Origin: Citrus sinensis
Taxonomy: Eukaryota > Streptophyta > Magnoliopsida > Sapindales > Rutaceae
Assembly (NCBI RefSeq): GCF_022201045.2
Contig: NC_068560.1
Span: 34,001,001-34,065,000 of the forward strand
DNA length: 64,000 bases
Reading direction: 5' to 3'
Shown: positions 1 to 12,176 of the stretch, one piece after another
Layout: every line of letters starts with the position of its first letter
How positions within the stretch are numbered: the stretch's first letter is position 1
Notes under the pieces: model-generated
Databases searched by the model: none
Told to the model about the DNA's origin: nothing
Seen by the model: only the letters and a program-made list of their open reading frames with translations
Position numbers and translations under genes: made by a program

Positions 1-68
1 AATTGTTACATTACTTCCAAATTCATGATAATTGAATAATTTAGTTTTTGCACTGTACGAAATTGCAG

Positions 69-3000
69 GTTAGTGCTGTAAGTGTGGTGTATTCACAGTC
101 TGAGTTACTTCAGAAAGAAGTGTTTTTGGTAGAGTTGGTGGATTCCATTTACAAGTCCAAAGAATCCATGTCTCATCTTAAAGCAGTTTATTTTCTTCGT
201 CCATCGTCCGAGAATATTCAGCATTTGCGGCGCCAGCTGGCCAATCCTAGGTTCGGAGAGTATCACCTATGTGAGTTTTTTAAATTTTGTGTGTGTGTGT
301 GCACGCGTGTCTAGGCACACGTGCGCGTATATGTATATGTTTTAGTAAGTGTTACCCACTTTTTGAAGTTCCTATTTGATTGCGTTCCTGCATTTTACAG
401 TTTTCTCCAACATGTTGAAGGACACACAGATTCATATTTTAGCTGATTCAGATGAGCAGGAAGTTGTGCAGCAAGTTCAGGTAAGACTTCATCTACAAAC
501 ATTGTTATGCTTGACTTGGATTTTCTTTTGCCTTTCAGCTTGGTACTTGTTTCATCTCAGGTCATTATCATCATAATAAACTTCTAGCACATTACAACTA
601 AGATAATCACAATTTTATTTGGAGCATAACCAAGTAAGATAATCACAATTTTAGTTGGCATGTAGAGTGAGGCCATTATCTGATATACATCCTTTGTACT
701 ATCGCTACCATACTTTTTCTGACTTTTTTTTCATGAAAAATGGAAAACTGGTGCTAAAGTCATAAGGCTGGTGCAAAAACAATTCCGTTCTCGATTGAAG
801 TTATTTAACGCTTATCAAATTTTCCTTCCAACACACGACCTTATGCATTTTTCATTAATGTGGTAGTTTTTTCAGTGGAGTTCTGTTGTTTGTTAATGTG
901 TTACAGTTGTTATGATGTCATCTTATATCCTTTGTCTACAATTTAAGTTTTGCCAAAGTAGTAAGTGTTTTTATGATTTTGCAGGAGTTTTATGCCGATT
1001 TTGTCGCAGTTGAGCCTTATCATTTTACTCTGAATATACCCTCAAATCATCTTTATATGCTCCCAGCAGTTGTAGACCCTTCAAGTTTGCAGCACTTCTG
1101 TGACCGGGTTGTTGATGGTATTGCAGCAGTTTTTCTGGCATTGAAACGTAGACCAGTTATTAGGTACCAGAGGACCTCAGATATTGCTAAAAGGATAGCA
1201 CAGGAAACAACTGTAAGTAGAATGGCACGTTTGAAAGATATTAAATTTAGTTTAATGTGCTGAGTTGGAGGCACCCAGTCTATACTGTGACATTTAGCTT
1301 CAGAGTGAAAGCTAAATTTTTCTGCTTGAATATGACAGAAGCTGATGTACCAGCAGGAAAGTGGTCTTTTTGATTTCAGACGTACAGAAATCTCTCCACT
1401 GCTCTTAATACTTGATAGAAGGGATGATCCTGTGACTCCGTTGCTGAATCAGTGGACCTATCAGGTATATGTGATTGTGAATTTGCTCTTCCGATTTATG
1501 CTGCTCTCAAATATAAATTATGCTTCTTGATTTGTTGTTGAGCCACATGGAGAAGGGTAGCTTATTGATAATGTTGTTTTTCACAGGCAATGGTTCATGA
1601 ACTGATTGGCATTCAGGATAATAAAGTGGATTTGAGAAGCATTGGTGACTTTCCAAAGGATCAACAGGTTAATTGCTTCTTTCCCTATGCTGTACATAAG
1701 GAAATGATGAATTGTTGAAGATCTTTTATATGCTATTCACGCTTACAGGAGGTTGTGCTGTCATCAGAACAAGATACCTTTTTCAAAGCGAACATGTATG
1801 AGAACTTTGGAGATATCGGAATGAATATCAAGCGGATGGTGGATGAGTTTCAGCAGGTTGCAAAAAGTAACCAAAGTATTCAGACCATAGGTTCGTATGA
1901 TGCAAAATAAAGTTTTTCAGTTACACTTTTTTAGTTAACCACAGTTCTTATTCATGGCTAAGGCCTATTGTTAAATCATTGGAACACTATGGTTTCTGCA
2001 GAAGACATGGCCAGATTTGTTGAAAACTATCCAGAGTATAAAAAAATGCATGGGAATGTTTCAAAGCATGTCACACTGGTCACAGAAATGAGCAAGATGG
2101 TTGAAGAGCGAAAGCTTATGTTGGTTTCGGAAACAGAACAGGAGTTGGCTTGTAACGGGGGCCAAGGGGCAGCTTTTGAGGTAGTGTTTGAGCATGGCCG
2201 ATTTTGTTCCTTTTGACTTCATTTATAGCTATGAGCCTATGAGTGTACGTCTCTATTTTAATAAGAAAAATAGCCCATGTTCTTTGGTTGATCATTTCCA
2301 TGGTCTCTGCTTCATTAAGCATGTAGATGCATGCACAATACTAGAATTATTCATTTGATGCATTACTAGCTGGTATGAAATATGGATTACTTGCTATAAT
2401 TCCAACTTAGCTGAATATATGGTACTTGTAGCTGCATCAAGAGAAAATAGTTAAGCTGTCCTTATGTGGTAGGATGAGCTAGAAATTTTCAAGGGCTCAT
2501 ATCCTAAGGAGAAACTGTGTTCTTGTTAGATTGCATTATAGTTGACAAGTCCTTATCCTGAGTATACGTGTTATGAGTTTACTTTTACCAAAATTATGAG
2601 ATTTTCTTCAGCCTCAGACTTAAGAGAGCATAAGTAGATGCCCCTTTGCCAGTTGATTTTGTTTCTTAGATGCCCTTAAATTTACTTGTCACAAAAATAG
2701 TTGTTGTACCTTGTAAAGTATCCTAACTATCTTATCTGTAACTAGCGATATACTAATATGTTACTTTTAGTTTAGGTGGTTGATTTAAAATCACAGTGGA
2801 AAAATGTATATGGAATCTTGACTGAGATTGTTGTCCCATGACTTTCTTCCTTGCAGGCAGTGACAAATCTTTTGAACAATGAAAATGTATCTAACATTGA
2901 CCGTCTGCGCCTGGTTATGTTGTATGCTTTGCGCTATGAGAAGGATAGCCCAGTTCAGTTAATGCAGCTTTTCAACAAGCTAGCTTCTCGGTCTGCGAAG

Positions 3001-4671
3001 TACAAGCCTGGGGTAATATAAACAAACTACTGGTGTCTGCCTGGATCTACTAGTTTACTAGTTCAAATTGTTGTCACTAGAACAGCATTGTGCACACATA
3101 CACATATGTATGAATATTAGTACTGGGGCCATCATTCTCTGAAGCTGTTAGGTTTCCACTTAGCAGTTCTAGGGAATCTTTAATTTTTGTGTACAGTTTT
3201 CCTCGAGTTTTAACCTTTTGAGAGGTTCAATCAGATGACAATCCTCTTGTTCCCAGTAGTTCCTATTTAAGAAACTAACTGTTTTTAATATGTTGCATTT
3301 GGGATGGACAGCTGGTGCAGTTCCTCTTGAAGCAAGCAGGTGTAGACAAGCGAACCGGGGATCTTTATGGAAATTGAGATTTTATGAATATTGCTCGGAA
3401 CATGGCCCGTGGTTTGAAGGTTTGTCTGTCTATCTCAAAAAATTGTTCTTTCTGCTTGGGTATCTATTTCAGTGTGCTTATAGGTAAACTTCATGCTGTC
3501 TTTATAGGGGGTTGAGAACGTCTATACGCAACATCAGCCTCTTCTGTTTCAAACCATGGAGAGCATAATCAAGGGACGGTTGCGGGATGTGGACTACCCG
3601 TTTCTTGGAAATCACTTTCAGCAAGGCAGGTTTGTTGCTAGAAACTTTTGCCATTAATTCTGAAGTTCATTTCCTTTTCGTATTTTTGGAATTATATGTT
3701 TGTGCTCCAAACAATCGTGTAAGTTTGATACTCTTAGTCAAACTTGCATTGTTATCATTTGCAGTTAGTTCTGTGGAAACTTCTCATGGAAATGCTAGTA
3801 ATGTTTGGTTAGAAACGAGTGACAAAATTGAGAGTTATTTGGTAATTAATATACATTTTAGGCTTGCCTCCCTTTAGCTATAGTATGGTTAGTGCTGACT
3901 TCTCTGATCTAGTTGATAGTTGTTATATAATACGTAGATAGGCCCTTTGGTGTAAACCACTGCCCCTGGCTGTGCATCAAATGACGTCCTTTGGGATTAC
4001 AATCTACTCGCGTTAACATATTGTGAGGGCCTATCACACATAGCTGGAAAATATACCTCCAACATAAATGAGATGTACCTCACAATTGGAAATATATATT
4101 TGCAAGATACGATGGGTACTCAGATATATATTATTCAGGATTTAAGCCTTTTTGTTATTAAAATGTTGGCTGTTTCAATGATGTCTGAAGAAGAAGTGCA
4201 TATTCTGAAAAACATGTATACTATGACTAATGTTATTATCTTATTCAGGCCACAGGATGTGATTATTTTCATTGTTGGTGGGACAACATATGAGGAGTCG
4301 CGTTCCGTCGCCCTAGAAAATGCCAATAACTCTGGTATTCGTTTTATACTTGGTGGTTCAGTAATTCTCAATTCAAAGAGGTATGCTATGAACCATTATA
4401 AATTATTTCTTATATTTGGTGTGTGAACTATCTTAGAAAGTACAAAATGGTTTATTGTTTTCGGACAAACACCATTGTTGAGCTGTTGTTTATGTGAGTC
4501 CATATCATATTTGTAAATGCATATATGAAAGCAAACAAGGCAAGGAAAAAGCTTACAATCTTACATGAAATATCAGTCTGTTTACTCCTTATATTGTCTA
4601 AAATGTGCAGGTTTTTGAAAGACCTGGAAGAAGCTCAGAGGACAGCTAAATCCAGCAGCAATATTATTTGA
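69..4671 (+). CDS. VPS45: Vacuolar protein sorting-associated protein 45 (Sec1/Munc18 family), 5'-partial, with an in-frame stop
   Basis: SM protein that, in the known family, regulates SNARE assembly (SYP41/SYP61 type) at the trans-Golgi network for vacuolar sorting. Exons seen: 69-270, 401-480, 985-1212, 1339-1464, 1587-1667, 1749-1890, 2002-2180, 2857-3012, 3312-3419, 3508-3629, 4249-4380, 4611-4671. All junctions are GT-AG and keep phase. Recognisable stretches include [71 protein letters not shown] and [14 protein letters not shown]. About 30 N-terminal residues lie upstream of the window. The summed length would be about 568 residues, as usual for plant VPS45. Oddity: codon 3375-3377 is TGA where homologues have Arg (GNR-D), so this copy reads only to about residue 449 and loses about 120 residues. 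The exons after it are still intact. Gene identity is very sure. Whether the allele is functional is not. Confidence 0.93.
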
Positions 4672-5711
4672 ATTTAAAACCCTGACATATGTAGCATTTG
4701 GGAGCCATGTAGATAATTACCCACGGTTCAAGTCTCTGATACGGTGAGTGTGAGTGGTAAAATTTTTCTTGTAAATTTTTTACGGAAGCTTGAGTAGGGG
4801 ATCATGTAAATGGGCACATTTTGGGAGCGTATAGACACACTCTTTAATATTCAGCAATTTGGACCGAATTGAAGACTAATTTGAGTCTGAAAAGGTGAAA
4901 ACCGATAATTCAGATTGAAGAGTAATTTCTTATCCTTTGCTTTCTGTGCTCCGGCACTCTCCTACTTCTGTACCATTTTTTGTACACCCTGGTAAAAGAA
5001 AGAACCGTTAATTTCACGTTCGAATATTGTTTGTTCAATTTTTTTCCCTTTTTATACTTGATTGATGTACCCGTACAATCATGATTTTGAAGAAAATAAC
5101 AGCCTAATCGTCGATCATATATCCTTGTGTAAACATTTGACAAACTTATGTAAGATTTATTTAATCATAAAATTATGAATTTTGTTTTTTATCAATGTTC
5201 TATGGTACTGGTAGTGTATTATTGAACTAGTATAACAGAAGAATCAACTATCAAGCATAAAAAAAATTGATTGATATGGGGAAATCTTGGGGGTGTTGAA
5301 ATGGTGTAATAAAGTAGAAAAAAATTATCAATTAAATCAGAAGAAATTGAACACTTTAGAAAATTTAATAAGCTGATGATGGATGAAACAGAATCCCCAA
5401 TAGCCAATATTGTTTCTTATTTCATTTGGGAAGTCTTCAAAATTTGAATTTGGTGATCTTTTCTTCTATTATTATTTTTTATTACGTTAATATTGCTTAA
5501 CAGCATATGCACAAATAAATTAATATATTGAATACTAAGGTTTTTTTTTGTAAGAAGAAATAATATAAGTGATTTTTTGTATTTTTGGCTTAAAATATAT
5601 ATCTTTGATATTTCTCTCATTTCTTCGAGGTCATCCCTAAGTTTTTTTTTTTAAGAAAAAATAATATGAGTGAATTTTTGTATTTCTGCCTTAAAATTTA
5701 TATTTTTAACA

Positions 5712-6009
5712 TTAGGATCCTCCTAAGTAACTCAGCATTAGCCTTGACATTACTCTCATTTGTTCCAGGTCATCATCCCTAAGTCCTAAACCTTCGTAGG
5801 AGATAACAAATGTCAAAAATTCCCTTGCAGAGACATATAATATAGACCGACACAGTGGTGCGATTGTATCGAAAATCGTCAACTTCACTTCCTGAAACAT
5901 TGATTGGCTGCCGAGTGCAGGCATTGCATGGATATCGAGAAGCAAGGAGTTGACAAGCTATTTTTTGAGACGTACTGCAAAAATGGGGAAGCAGTCTAAA
6001 TTTAGACAA
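5712..6009 (-). other. Unrecognised short reading frames, possible gene remnant
   Basis: Two minus-strand frames of 76-77 codons overlap here. The one ending at 5712 contains AREFLTFVISYEGLGLRDDD, which has reasonable protein-like composition. No family is recognised and no splice-supported extension is evident. It could be a decayed exon, part of a non-coding transcript, or chance. Confidence 0.15.
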
Positions 6010-6822
6010 GCAAGTAATAAACTGAAGCCTTTTCTTTTAATTCATAGATAGATATCATATCATATCATATCATCAGCTAGCTCTAGCTGTGTGTAGTCTG
6101 CGGATAGCGATCCCCCATAGCCAGTAGCCTCCTCCATGCATCCCCAAAGCTTTGCAAATAATTATACCCCAGAGGCTACTGACTCTACAGCAAGCAACGT
6201 GTCTGATCACAGGAAGCAGAGAGTTCTGCAGATGACAAGCCGACCCCCAATTTATGGAAAGCTTAGCTTCAGCCTTCAAACTCCTCTCTCTGCCCCCAAA
6301 AAAAGCAAATAAAATCCCACATCCAGACAAAATGGGAAATCTTTTTGTGTAAATGTTGAGTGATTGATTGTTCACTTGTGGAGCACAGGGTCATTTTTTT
6401 TTTTTAATATCCTATCATATTATATTCAAGTTCTGATTGGATTCTCCAGCTACCTAGCTATCACTCTGCTGCATTTTCTGAAGGAAAAATGAATGTCATC
6501 ACGATCGTAATTCATTACTACCCTTCTTGTCAAATCTCATTTGGCCATTGCTCTTGAAGGGCCCAAAGAGCTGGTGTTATTGCTGTATTTATGATACCCA
6601 TCTCCCGATTGCCAGTTCTGCGAAAATGCAAAATCGTCTAGAGATTCGAGGAATGTCGACGTGGCTCTGCCATTGTCTTTTTTTCTTTGATGAGATTGAC
6701 GTGGCTCTGCTTTATAACAACTGTTTGTTCTTTTCTGGGTAAGTTTAACCTTCACCTGAATGAACCATATTTGCTTAATCACTACGTGGCTGCACGGATA
6801 ATAATAATAAGTTAATAACAGG

Positions 6823-7018
6823 GAAAATATTTTCTAAGTTTCAATTATTTCTTGACAGCGGCTACTTAAAAATCTATTGATGGAAGAGTGATTGTGCCAC
6901 TGGTAAAGCTTAATTAACGAGAAAATATTTTCTAAGTTTCAATTATTTCTTGACAGCGGCTACTTAAAAATCTATTGATGGACGAGTGATTGTGCCACTG
7001 GTAAAGCTTAATTAACGA
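6823..7018. repeat. 98-bp direct tandem duplication (two copies)
   Basis: Copy 1 is 6823-6920 and copy 2 is 6921-7018, directly abutting. By eye they differ at a single base (A at 6885, C at 6983). Each unit starts GAAAATATTTTCTAAG and ends TTAATTAACGA. No coding capacity or transposon ends were seen, and near-identity implies a recent duplication. Confidence 0.95.
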
Positions 7019-8054
7019 GATAGCGAAAGGACGGTTATTTTATATATCTTATGACAACTCAAAAGTGTGTTATCTAATTCCCTAAAGGATATGCCATATT
7101 ATAAAATATTTGGGAGTCGTGTATAACTTAAAAATGGGTTCGCCCTACATATTATAGTATAATATCTTCTCTCTATTATTAAAAAAACTCATGAAAATTT
7201 ATCAAAACTAGAAGCCCCAGTTATTAAAAAAGGGGAGGAAATATTTTTAAATCTGATAGAGAGAGAGAGAGAGAACGAACAATCTGATCGGCAGCCTTGA
7301 TAACAGCGGTAAGAAATTTTGTCTTTGTCGGCTTCTAGTCCATTTTGCCGCTTGACTTTGTGTTACGTTTGTTTCTAGAGTTCCAGAATATTCTTCTTAA
7401 TTACTTGAAGCCTAATTCTCTCATCAGAAATTCTATCCAGATTTTGATTAAGACGTCACCCTTTAATAAAGTCTTTAGCTTCATCACCATTCCCCTCTGG
7501 TTTTCCCATTGCCTGCCCATTGGATTTATTTAACTCTTGAATTAAATTAACAAATATGTACATGCCAACACAACACATGGCGTCGTGAAAGAAAAGAGAA
7601 GACTGAAGAGTTGTATTAACTTGTGTGTGTGTGTGGGAGATATTTAAAACTGCTGTGCCCAAATCATTCTCCGTGATGTCATCGTAAAGACTCAAATTAT
7701 CCGTTTTGCTTTCGTACTACTACCTCAAAGCCAACAGACGTGAATTTAGATCAAGAAGAGAAAAGCCGATATGTGTATTGTATATATAGGCATTAGCAAG
7801 ACCAAAATTCTTAACTTTCGGGGCCTACTTTAACAAAATGACTCAAAATCAAAAATTGGCTTTAAAACAAGCGAAAACCATCATCACCAAAACTGATAAG
7901 ACTCTAGTAGGTCTTGTCTATGGCCTCAGGATATTTCAAAATCGATGACTTTAAAAAAATACAAAACCCATCCATCATCATCATCATCACAAAACTGCAG
8001 TCACATATCATAATCTTATCTTCTCTTCTATCCTCTATGGCGTCCAGATTGGAG

Positions 8055-9017
8055 CTAAAATATAAAAGGACAGCATGTTGAAGTGCTTTTTTCTTCACTT
8101 TGGTCCACCCCCAATTCATTGTTCGGTGAAAATGTTACTTTCTTGCAATTTGTTGAGAGCCATTTTGACTGCATGTAACTAGCACTTCTCCATGGAGGAA
8201 TGTGAAGCCCCGTCTCTTTGAGTGATTTTCTGCAAGCAGGGCAAAGCAAAGATACTATCTCTTTCAACTTCTTCTCAGTGCCAACAAAGATTGAAGGAAG
8301 AGCGTCAATAAGCTCTTTGTAAGCTCTCGTTGGCCTTGCCACTTCAAACTGTGACCTAAAATCCATGTCCACTATCAACCTTGTTGGTACCCCACCATTT
8401 AATTTCTTGTCCCTCATCAAAACTTCAACGTACTCGTAATTACCTGTAAATCGGAAAACTTGAATGCCCAAAAATGAAAAATAAAAAAGAGCAAATATAT
8501 ATATAAACAAAAAGAACTACATTTCAGAAAGACGAGAGAGAGAAAATAGAAACCTTGAGAGAAGCTACAAGTGGATGTAGATTTGCAAAGGGAAGCATCA
8601 TAGCCATCCATTTTCAATTTCATCACAAGCCATTTCTTTTGATTTCTTGGACTCTCTCCTATATTTTTGTCCAAATACATGGATGTCTTCTCACAAATCT
8701 CTACTTCATCATCAGTGCGTTTCCCAAGAACTTCCTATACATACATAAACCACACAGTAGGAAGGTTACAAAAATAAAAAATAAAAAAGTGAAAAAAATA
8801 AGAAAAGAATAAAAGGACCCAGAAAAGAAAATGATATATGTATAAAGAAGAGAAGCAAAAATGAAACACAGGAGATGTAGACCTGTAAACTGAGATATGT
8901 GGATTGATGAAGAGAATGTTTAGAAGATGATACTGAGAAACTCGAAGATGAAGAGCCTGCAGATTCAATGTAGTCTTTGACCATTTGATCAAGCTCGTCT
9001 TCTCCTATGCTGCCCAT
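8055..9017 (-). CDS. DUF506 (PDDEXK-like, PF04720) family protein
   Basis: Plant-specific DUF506 proteins have a predicted PDDEXK nuclease-like fold, but no biochemical activity is established to my knowledge. Three exons on the minus strand: 9017-8883, 8734-8554 and 8443-8055, with GT-AG junctions, giving 234 residues. The start at 9017 was chosen because MGSIGEDELDQMV is the usual family N-terminus, followed by an acidic Asp/Glu and Ser-rich segment. Family hallmarks in the last exon are GGVPTRLIVDMDFRSQFEVA (about 122-141, with Asp131 and Asp133), ALPSIFVG, HIPPWR (186-191) and the KWLS motif near 200. A Cys-rich CPACRKSL segment lies between. At 234 residues it is at the short end of the family, with a shortened N-terminal linker. 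It is convergent with VPS45 and divergent from the next gene. Confidence 0.92.
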
Positions 9018-9815
9018 TTTTCTGATGATTCTTAGACCGTACGAAACTAAGAACATATGGTGTTGACTGTTGAACAAGTCTTCAAATGAGCTTCATTTTG
9101 TCAAAAAAATCTAGTAAGCCTTTGTGGATCCATACACTGATTACTGGTGCTGTCTTGTTTTGTGATTAGCAGCTGGGTTCTATTTATATGTCACAATTAT
9201 GATGATATCATAAAAGTAATTCTTTTTCCTTTTTTTTTTTGGGTTTAAATGAAAAACAAAAACAAAACAAATCCACCATGCAATGTCATCATGGGATGAA
9301 TGATTGTCGTCATGTTTCGTTCCGCTGCCCTGGATTAAATGTTACAGTAATCACAATTATTTTTTCTTTATTAATTCTTAATTTTTGCCTTTCAAGTCAG
9401 TCACAGCCTCACAGGTTCGTAAACCGTAACATAAAACGGTTGTGAGAACATTTCTCGAAGCTCAATAATTGTGAGAGTGTTCGATAATAAGTACTTTGAG
9501 CTTCATTTTGAAAGTTAAAATGGATTACTCTTGCAGTCTTGCTCAACAATTATTTGATGAAAGATCTATTATTTAATGCTTTCATTTCACACAGCTCAAA
9601 ATCTGGCAGTGACGCCACCGTCGAAAAATGCAGCCTTCATTGTCATGACTTTTTCTCTTACAGTTCCTTTCTAATTATTAAATTGGTCATTTGGCCCGCC
9701 ACATCAATTGCTACAACTTCTACGTTAATGTGATTAGGATAAGGATCAATTCAGATTTCCACAATCCACGAGATTATTTTGTTAGTAGCTTGGTGGAATT
9801 AACAACCTTTTAAGT

Positions 9816-10114
9816 GCCACTTCGGCCTTGGCTTGTGAGGGCAGCAGTTCTAGCTTCCACAAAAGTATTGTGGGGGCTAAATGTTTTTTATATCCTTCTC
9901 CCTTGCGAAATGCATGTGGAGTATGGACATCCTCTTCTGTGAGAGGTTATTTGTATTGGGCATGTACTTCATAGAATTCATTGTAATAATGTAAGTCCCA
10001 ATCATGTATATCTGATTGTAAATATCAGTGTAATACCTCTGCTACAATAAGCAGTTGTTGTAAATATCTGTGTAATGCAGTAATCTGATGATTAATCAGT
10101 CTCAAAAAAAAAAA
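9816..10114 (+). mobile_element. tRNA-derived SINE, copy 1
   Basis: A roughly 300-bp element ending in a poly-A tail (10104-10116) and flanked by a 15-bp target-site duplication AACAACCTTTTAAGT (9801-9815 and 10115-10129). The head carries an A-box-like TTGGCTTGTGAGGG and a B-box-like AGTTCTAGCTTCC, followed by the family-shared CACAAAAGTATTGTGGGGGC. The body shares long stretches with the copy at 46.4 kb, such as GCAGTTGTTGTAAATATCTG. Such elements are transcribed by Pol III and mobilised by LINE machinery. Confidence 0.85.
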
Positions 10115-10498
10115 AACAACCTTTTAAGTAATGTTTTACTAGTATTTCACACACACACATATATGTATATATAAATCAGAAAACTTTGATCATATTAAAA
10201 TTATAAATAAGTTTAAAAAACTTATAAAATATAAATTTTAATACACTATAAGATAAAATACACTGTTTTTAACTTCTCTCTAATTTTAAGATGGTAAGAG
10301 CTCCTTAATTGAAATATTTTTAATACACTCACACAATCAACAACACTTCTATACAAAAGGCAGACATATCATATAAAATCATTGATGCATATTCACATAG
10401 AAAATATTATGGATTGTTAAAAAAGTCTAGTCAAAAAGATTGTTGGTAATCATAATCTTAGGGGGTTTTGATGATGTGAGAGTTTACGTTGTGTTTCC

Positions 10499-10605
10499 TT
10501 GTGTGTGCGCGTGTGTGTGTGTGTGTGTTTGCATGCGGGTGTGTATGTGTATGTGTGTGTGTTTGCATGTGTGTGGGTGCGTGCGTGCGTTTGCATGTGC
10601 GCGTG
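10499..10605. repeat. Compound GT/GC microsatellite
   Basis: Interrupted (GT)n with GCGT and GCAT variants over about 105 bases. The alternating purine-pyrimidine sequence could adopt Z-DNA. Reading frames across it are artefacts of the repeat. Confidence 0.95.
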
Positions 10606-11326
10606 ATGAGGACATATTCACATAGTTTAAGTAAGGATGCACGTCAAAACACAATTATATATATATATCAATGCATATTGTGTTTTTTGTCTATTAGTGT
10701 ATTGAAATTTGTGTGTTTTTATTGAACATTTTTTCTCTGTAAAAACAAAGAATGTCTTCACCAAATAATTATTATATATATTATATTTTGATATATATAT
10801 TATGTCTATTTCTTTTGTATGCTAACAATACTCCCAAGAGTAATCTATATACAATATTGGGGATCTACTAAATAAATGTGTACATGATGTGATATATGTA
10901 CATTCCATGCCAAGCTCTTCCACCTATTTGACAAACTATGGTAATTTGAGACTACATTTTTGTTTAGATGAATGTATTATATAAAACAAAAAATGTTATC
11001 TTCGGAAACCGTCTAATAGCAGATGATAAATTGCTTATATTTAGATACGAGAAGTCGAGAAGAGGTCCATCAAGTCTTCTTTGTACACGAGCGAAATTGA
11101 TATTATTCTAATGTACAATAGATCTTAAGAGATAGTGATATGTTTCTAATTTTATTTATCGATGGATTTGTAATGTAATTTTTTTTAATAAAAATTTCAT
11201 TTTTTATTTAATAATTTTGAACAAAATATATAAAATAAAAGGGGAAAAAATGGAGGAGATAGCTTAACTATAAAAGGCTTATATTACAATTTAATAAAAA
11301 AAACGTTAAATGATCAATGCAATGGA

Positions 11327-11609
11327 TTTTTTTTTTTATTACATGAGACTACTGCTTAGGATACAACATATTATATGATACTAAATTGGTATTTACAATC
11401 ATTTAATAATTAAGATTAGTTTACATTAAATCTCATGTAGCATTGCTTAGATTTTAACCCTCTCAAATATTCGAGATATTTCAACCTTCAATCAAGAGAT
11501 GAATAATGAAATTTAAATTAAACCCCTACAATATTTCTATGGGGATTCAAACCACTTCCCTCACACTTATGTGGGAGTGGCTCTAGTCACTAAACCTTAG
11601 TCCAGTGGT
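11327..11609 (-). mobile_element. tRNA-derived SINE, copy 3 (minus strand)
   Basis: Read on the minus strand from about 11609, the element carries a B-box GGTTTGAATCCCC, then ATAGAAATATTGTAGGGG, which aligns with the ACAAAAATATTGTGGGGGG of the other copies. It ends in a poly-A tail seen as T's near 11327-11338. Flanks repeat TCAATGCAATGGATTT (11314-11329) and TCAATGCACTGGATTT (11610-11625), a 16-bp duplication with one mismatch. Its interior is more diverged than copies 1 and 2, so it is probably older. Confidence 0.72.
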
Positions 11610-12176
11610 TCAATGCACTGGATTTAGCCCTGAAGTTTCTGCAAAATATGCCTTCACACCAAATTAATCCAAAACTAACATAATTTATACCTTTTGTATT
11701 GAATAATCATAATGATCTAGGTTGAAATCAAACCGATGTTGATATTATTCAAGGACTTGAGTTAGTTCTAACAAACAAAATTAACTGGTTATCTTATGGA
11801 TGGACAATCACGGGTCAAATCAAACCAACACATTGTCAAACAACAAAATATTTAGGTAACAAAAGTAATTGAAAAAAAAAAAAGAGAATATTTTTCAATT
11901 GATAACTAGTTTTCATTAAACGTTTTTAAATCGTCCTCTATATATAGATGAAAGTACTTAAATCATCCTATATATATATGGATTAAAAAGTATTCGTTTA
12001 AAATGTTTTAACATTAAATTATTTTCAAGCGACAATCTAAAGCTCAATTAAAAAAAAAAAACCGATAATTTTGAAAGTATAGCTGTCAAATTGTTTGAAG
12101 AAAATTTAAGAATGTGCCATGCAAATCACAAAATGAAAAAAAAAAACAAATGGAAGAACCTGCCTGTCAGCTGATG

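Larger units (their letters stand above)
4672..8054. other. Intergenic region, no convincing gene
   Basis: AT-rich DNA between convergent VPS45 and the DUF506 gene. It holds a short ATATC-type repeat near 6052-6073, a perfect-looking 98-bp tandem duplication (6823-7018), a GA run near 7256-7274 and a short GT run near 7623-7634. Two overlapping minus-strand reading frames (5712-6009) look mildly protein-like but match nothing I know. Confidence 0.6.
9018..12170. other. Intergenic region with two SINEs and a GT microsatellite
   Basis: No gene recognised. It contains the DUF506 promoter side, a plus-strand SINE (9816-10114), a GT-rich microsatellite (10499-10605) and a minus-strand SINE (about 11327-11609). 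The rest is AT-rich with poly-A/T tracts. Confidence 0.6.

Noticed and set aside
3290..3487. Treating the VPS45 stop as part of an intron, so that the protein stays whole.
   Set aside because: The exon is flanked by good AG and GT sites, matches the family on both sides of the TGA, and no alternative donor or acceptor removes only that codon.
8735..9077. Longer first exon or upstream start for the DUF506 gene (in-frame Met codons upstream of 9017).
   Set aside because: The family N-terminus MGSIGEDELDQMV begins at 9017 and the upstream residues are not family-like; reading past 8883 gives only Phe/Leu-rich intron translation.
9816..9870. SINE copy 1 head seemed partly inverted relative to copy 2: CCACTTCGGCC and GTGAGGGCAGCAG are reverse complements of words in copy 2.
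   Set aside because: The two words are in the wrong order for a simple inversion, and a direct alignment of the heads (GCCACT, TTGGC, the GC-rich centre, ATATTGTGGGG) works. Probably an accident of palindromic tRNA-like sequence.
10440..10725. Cys/Val-rich reading frames.
   Set aside because: They are translations of the GT microsatellite.
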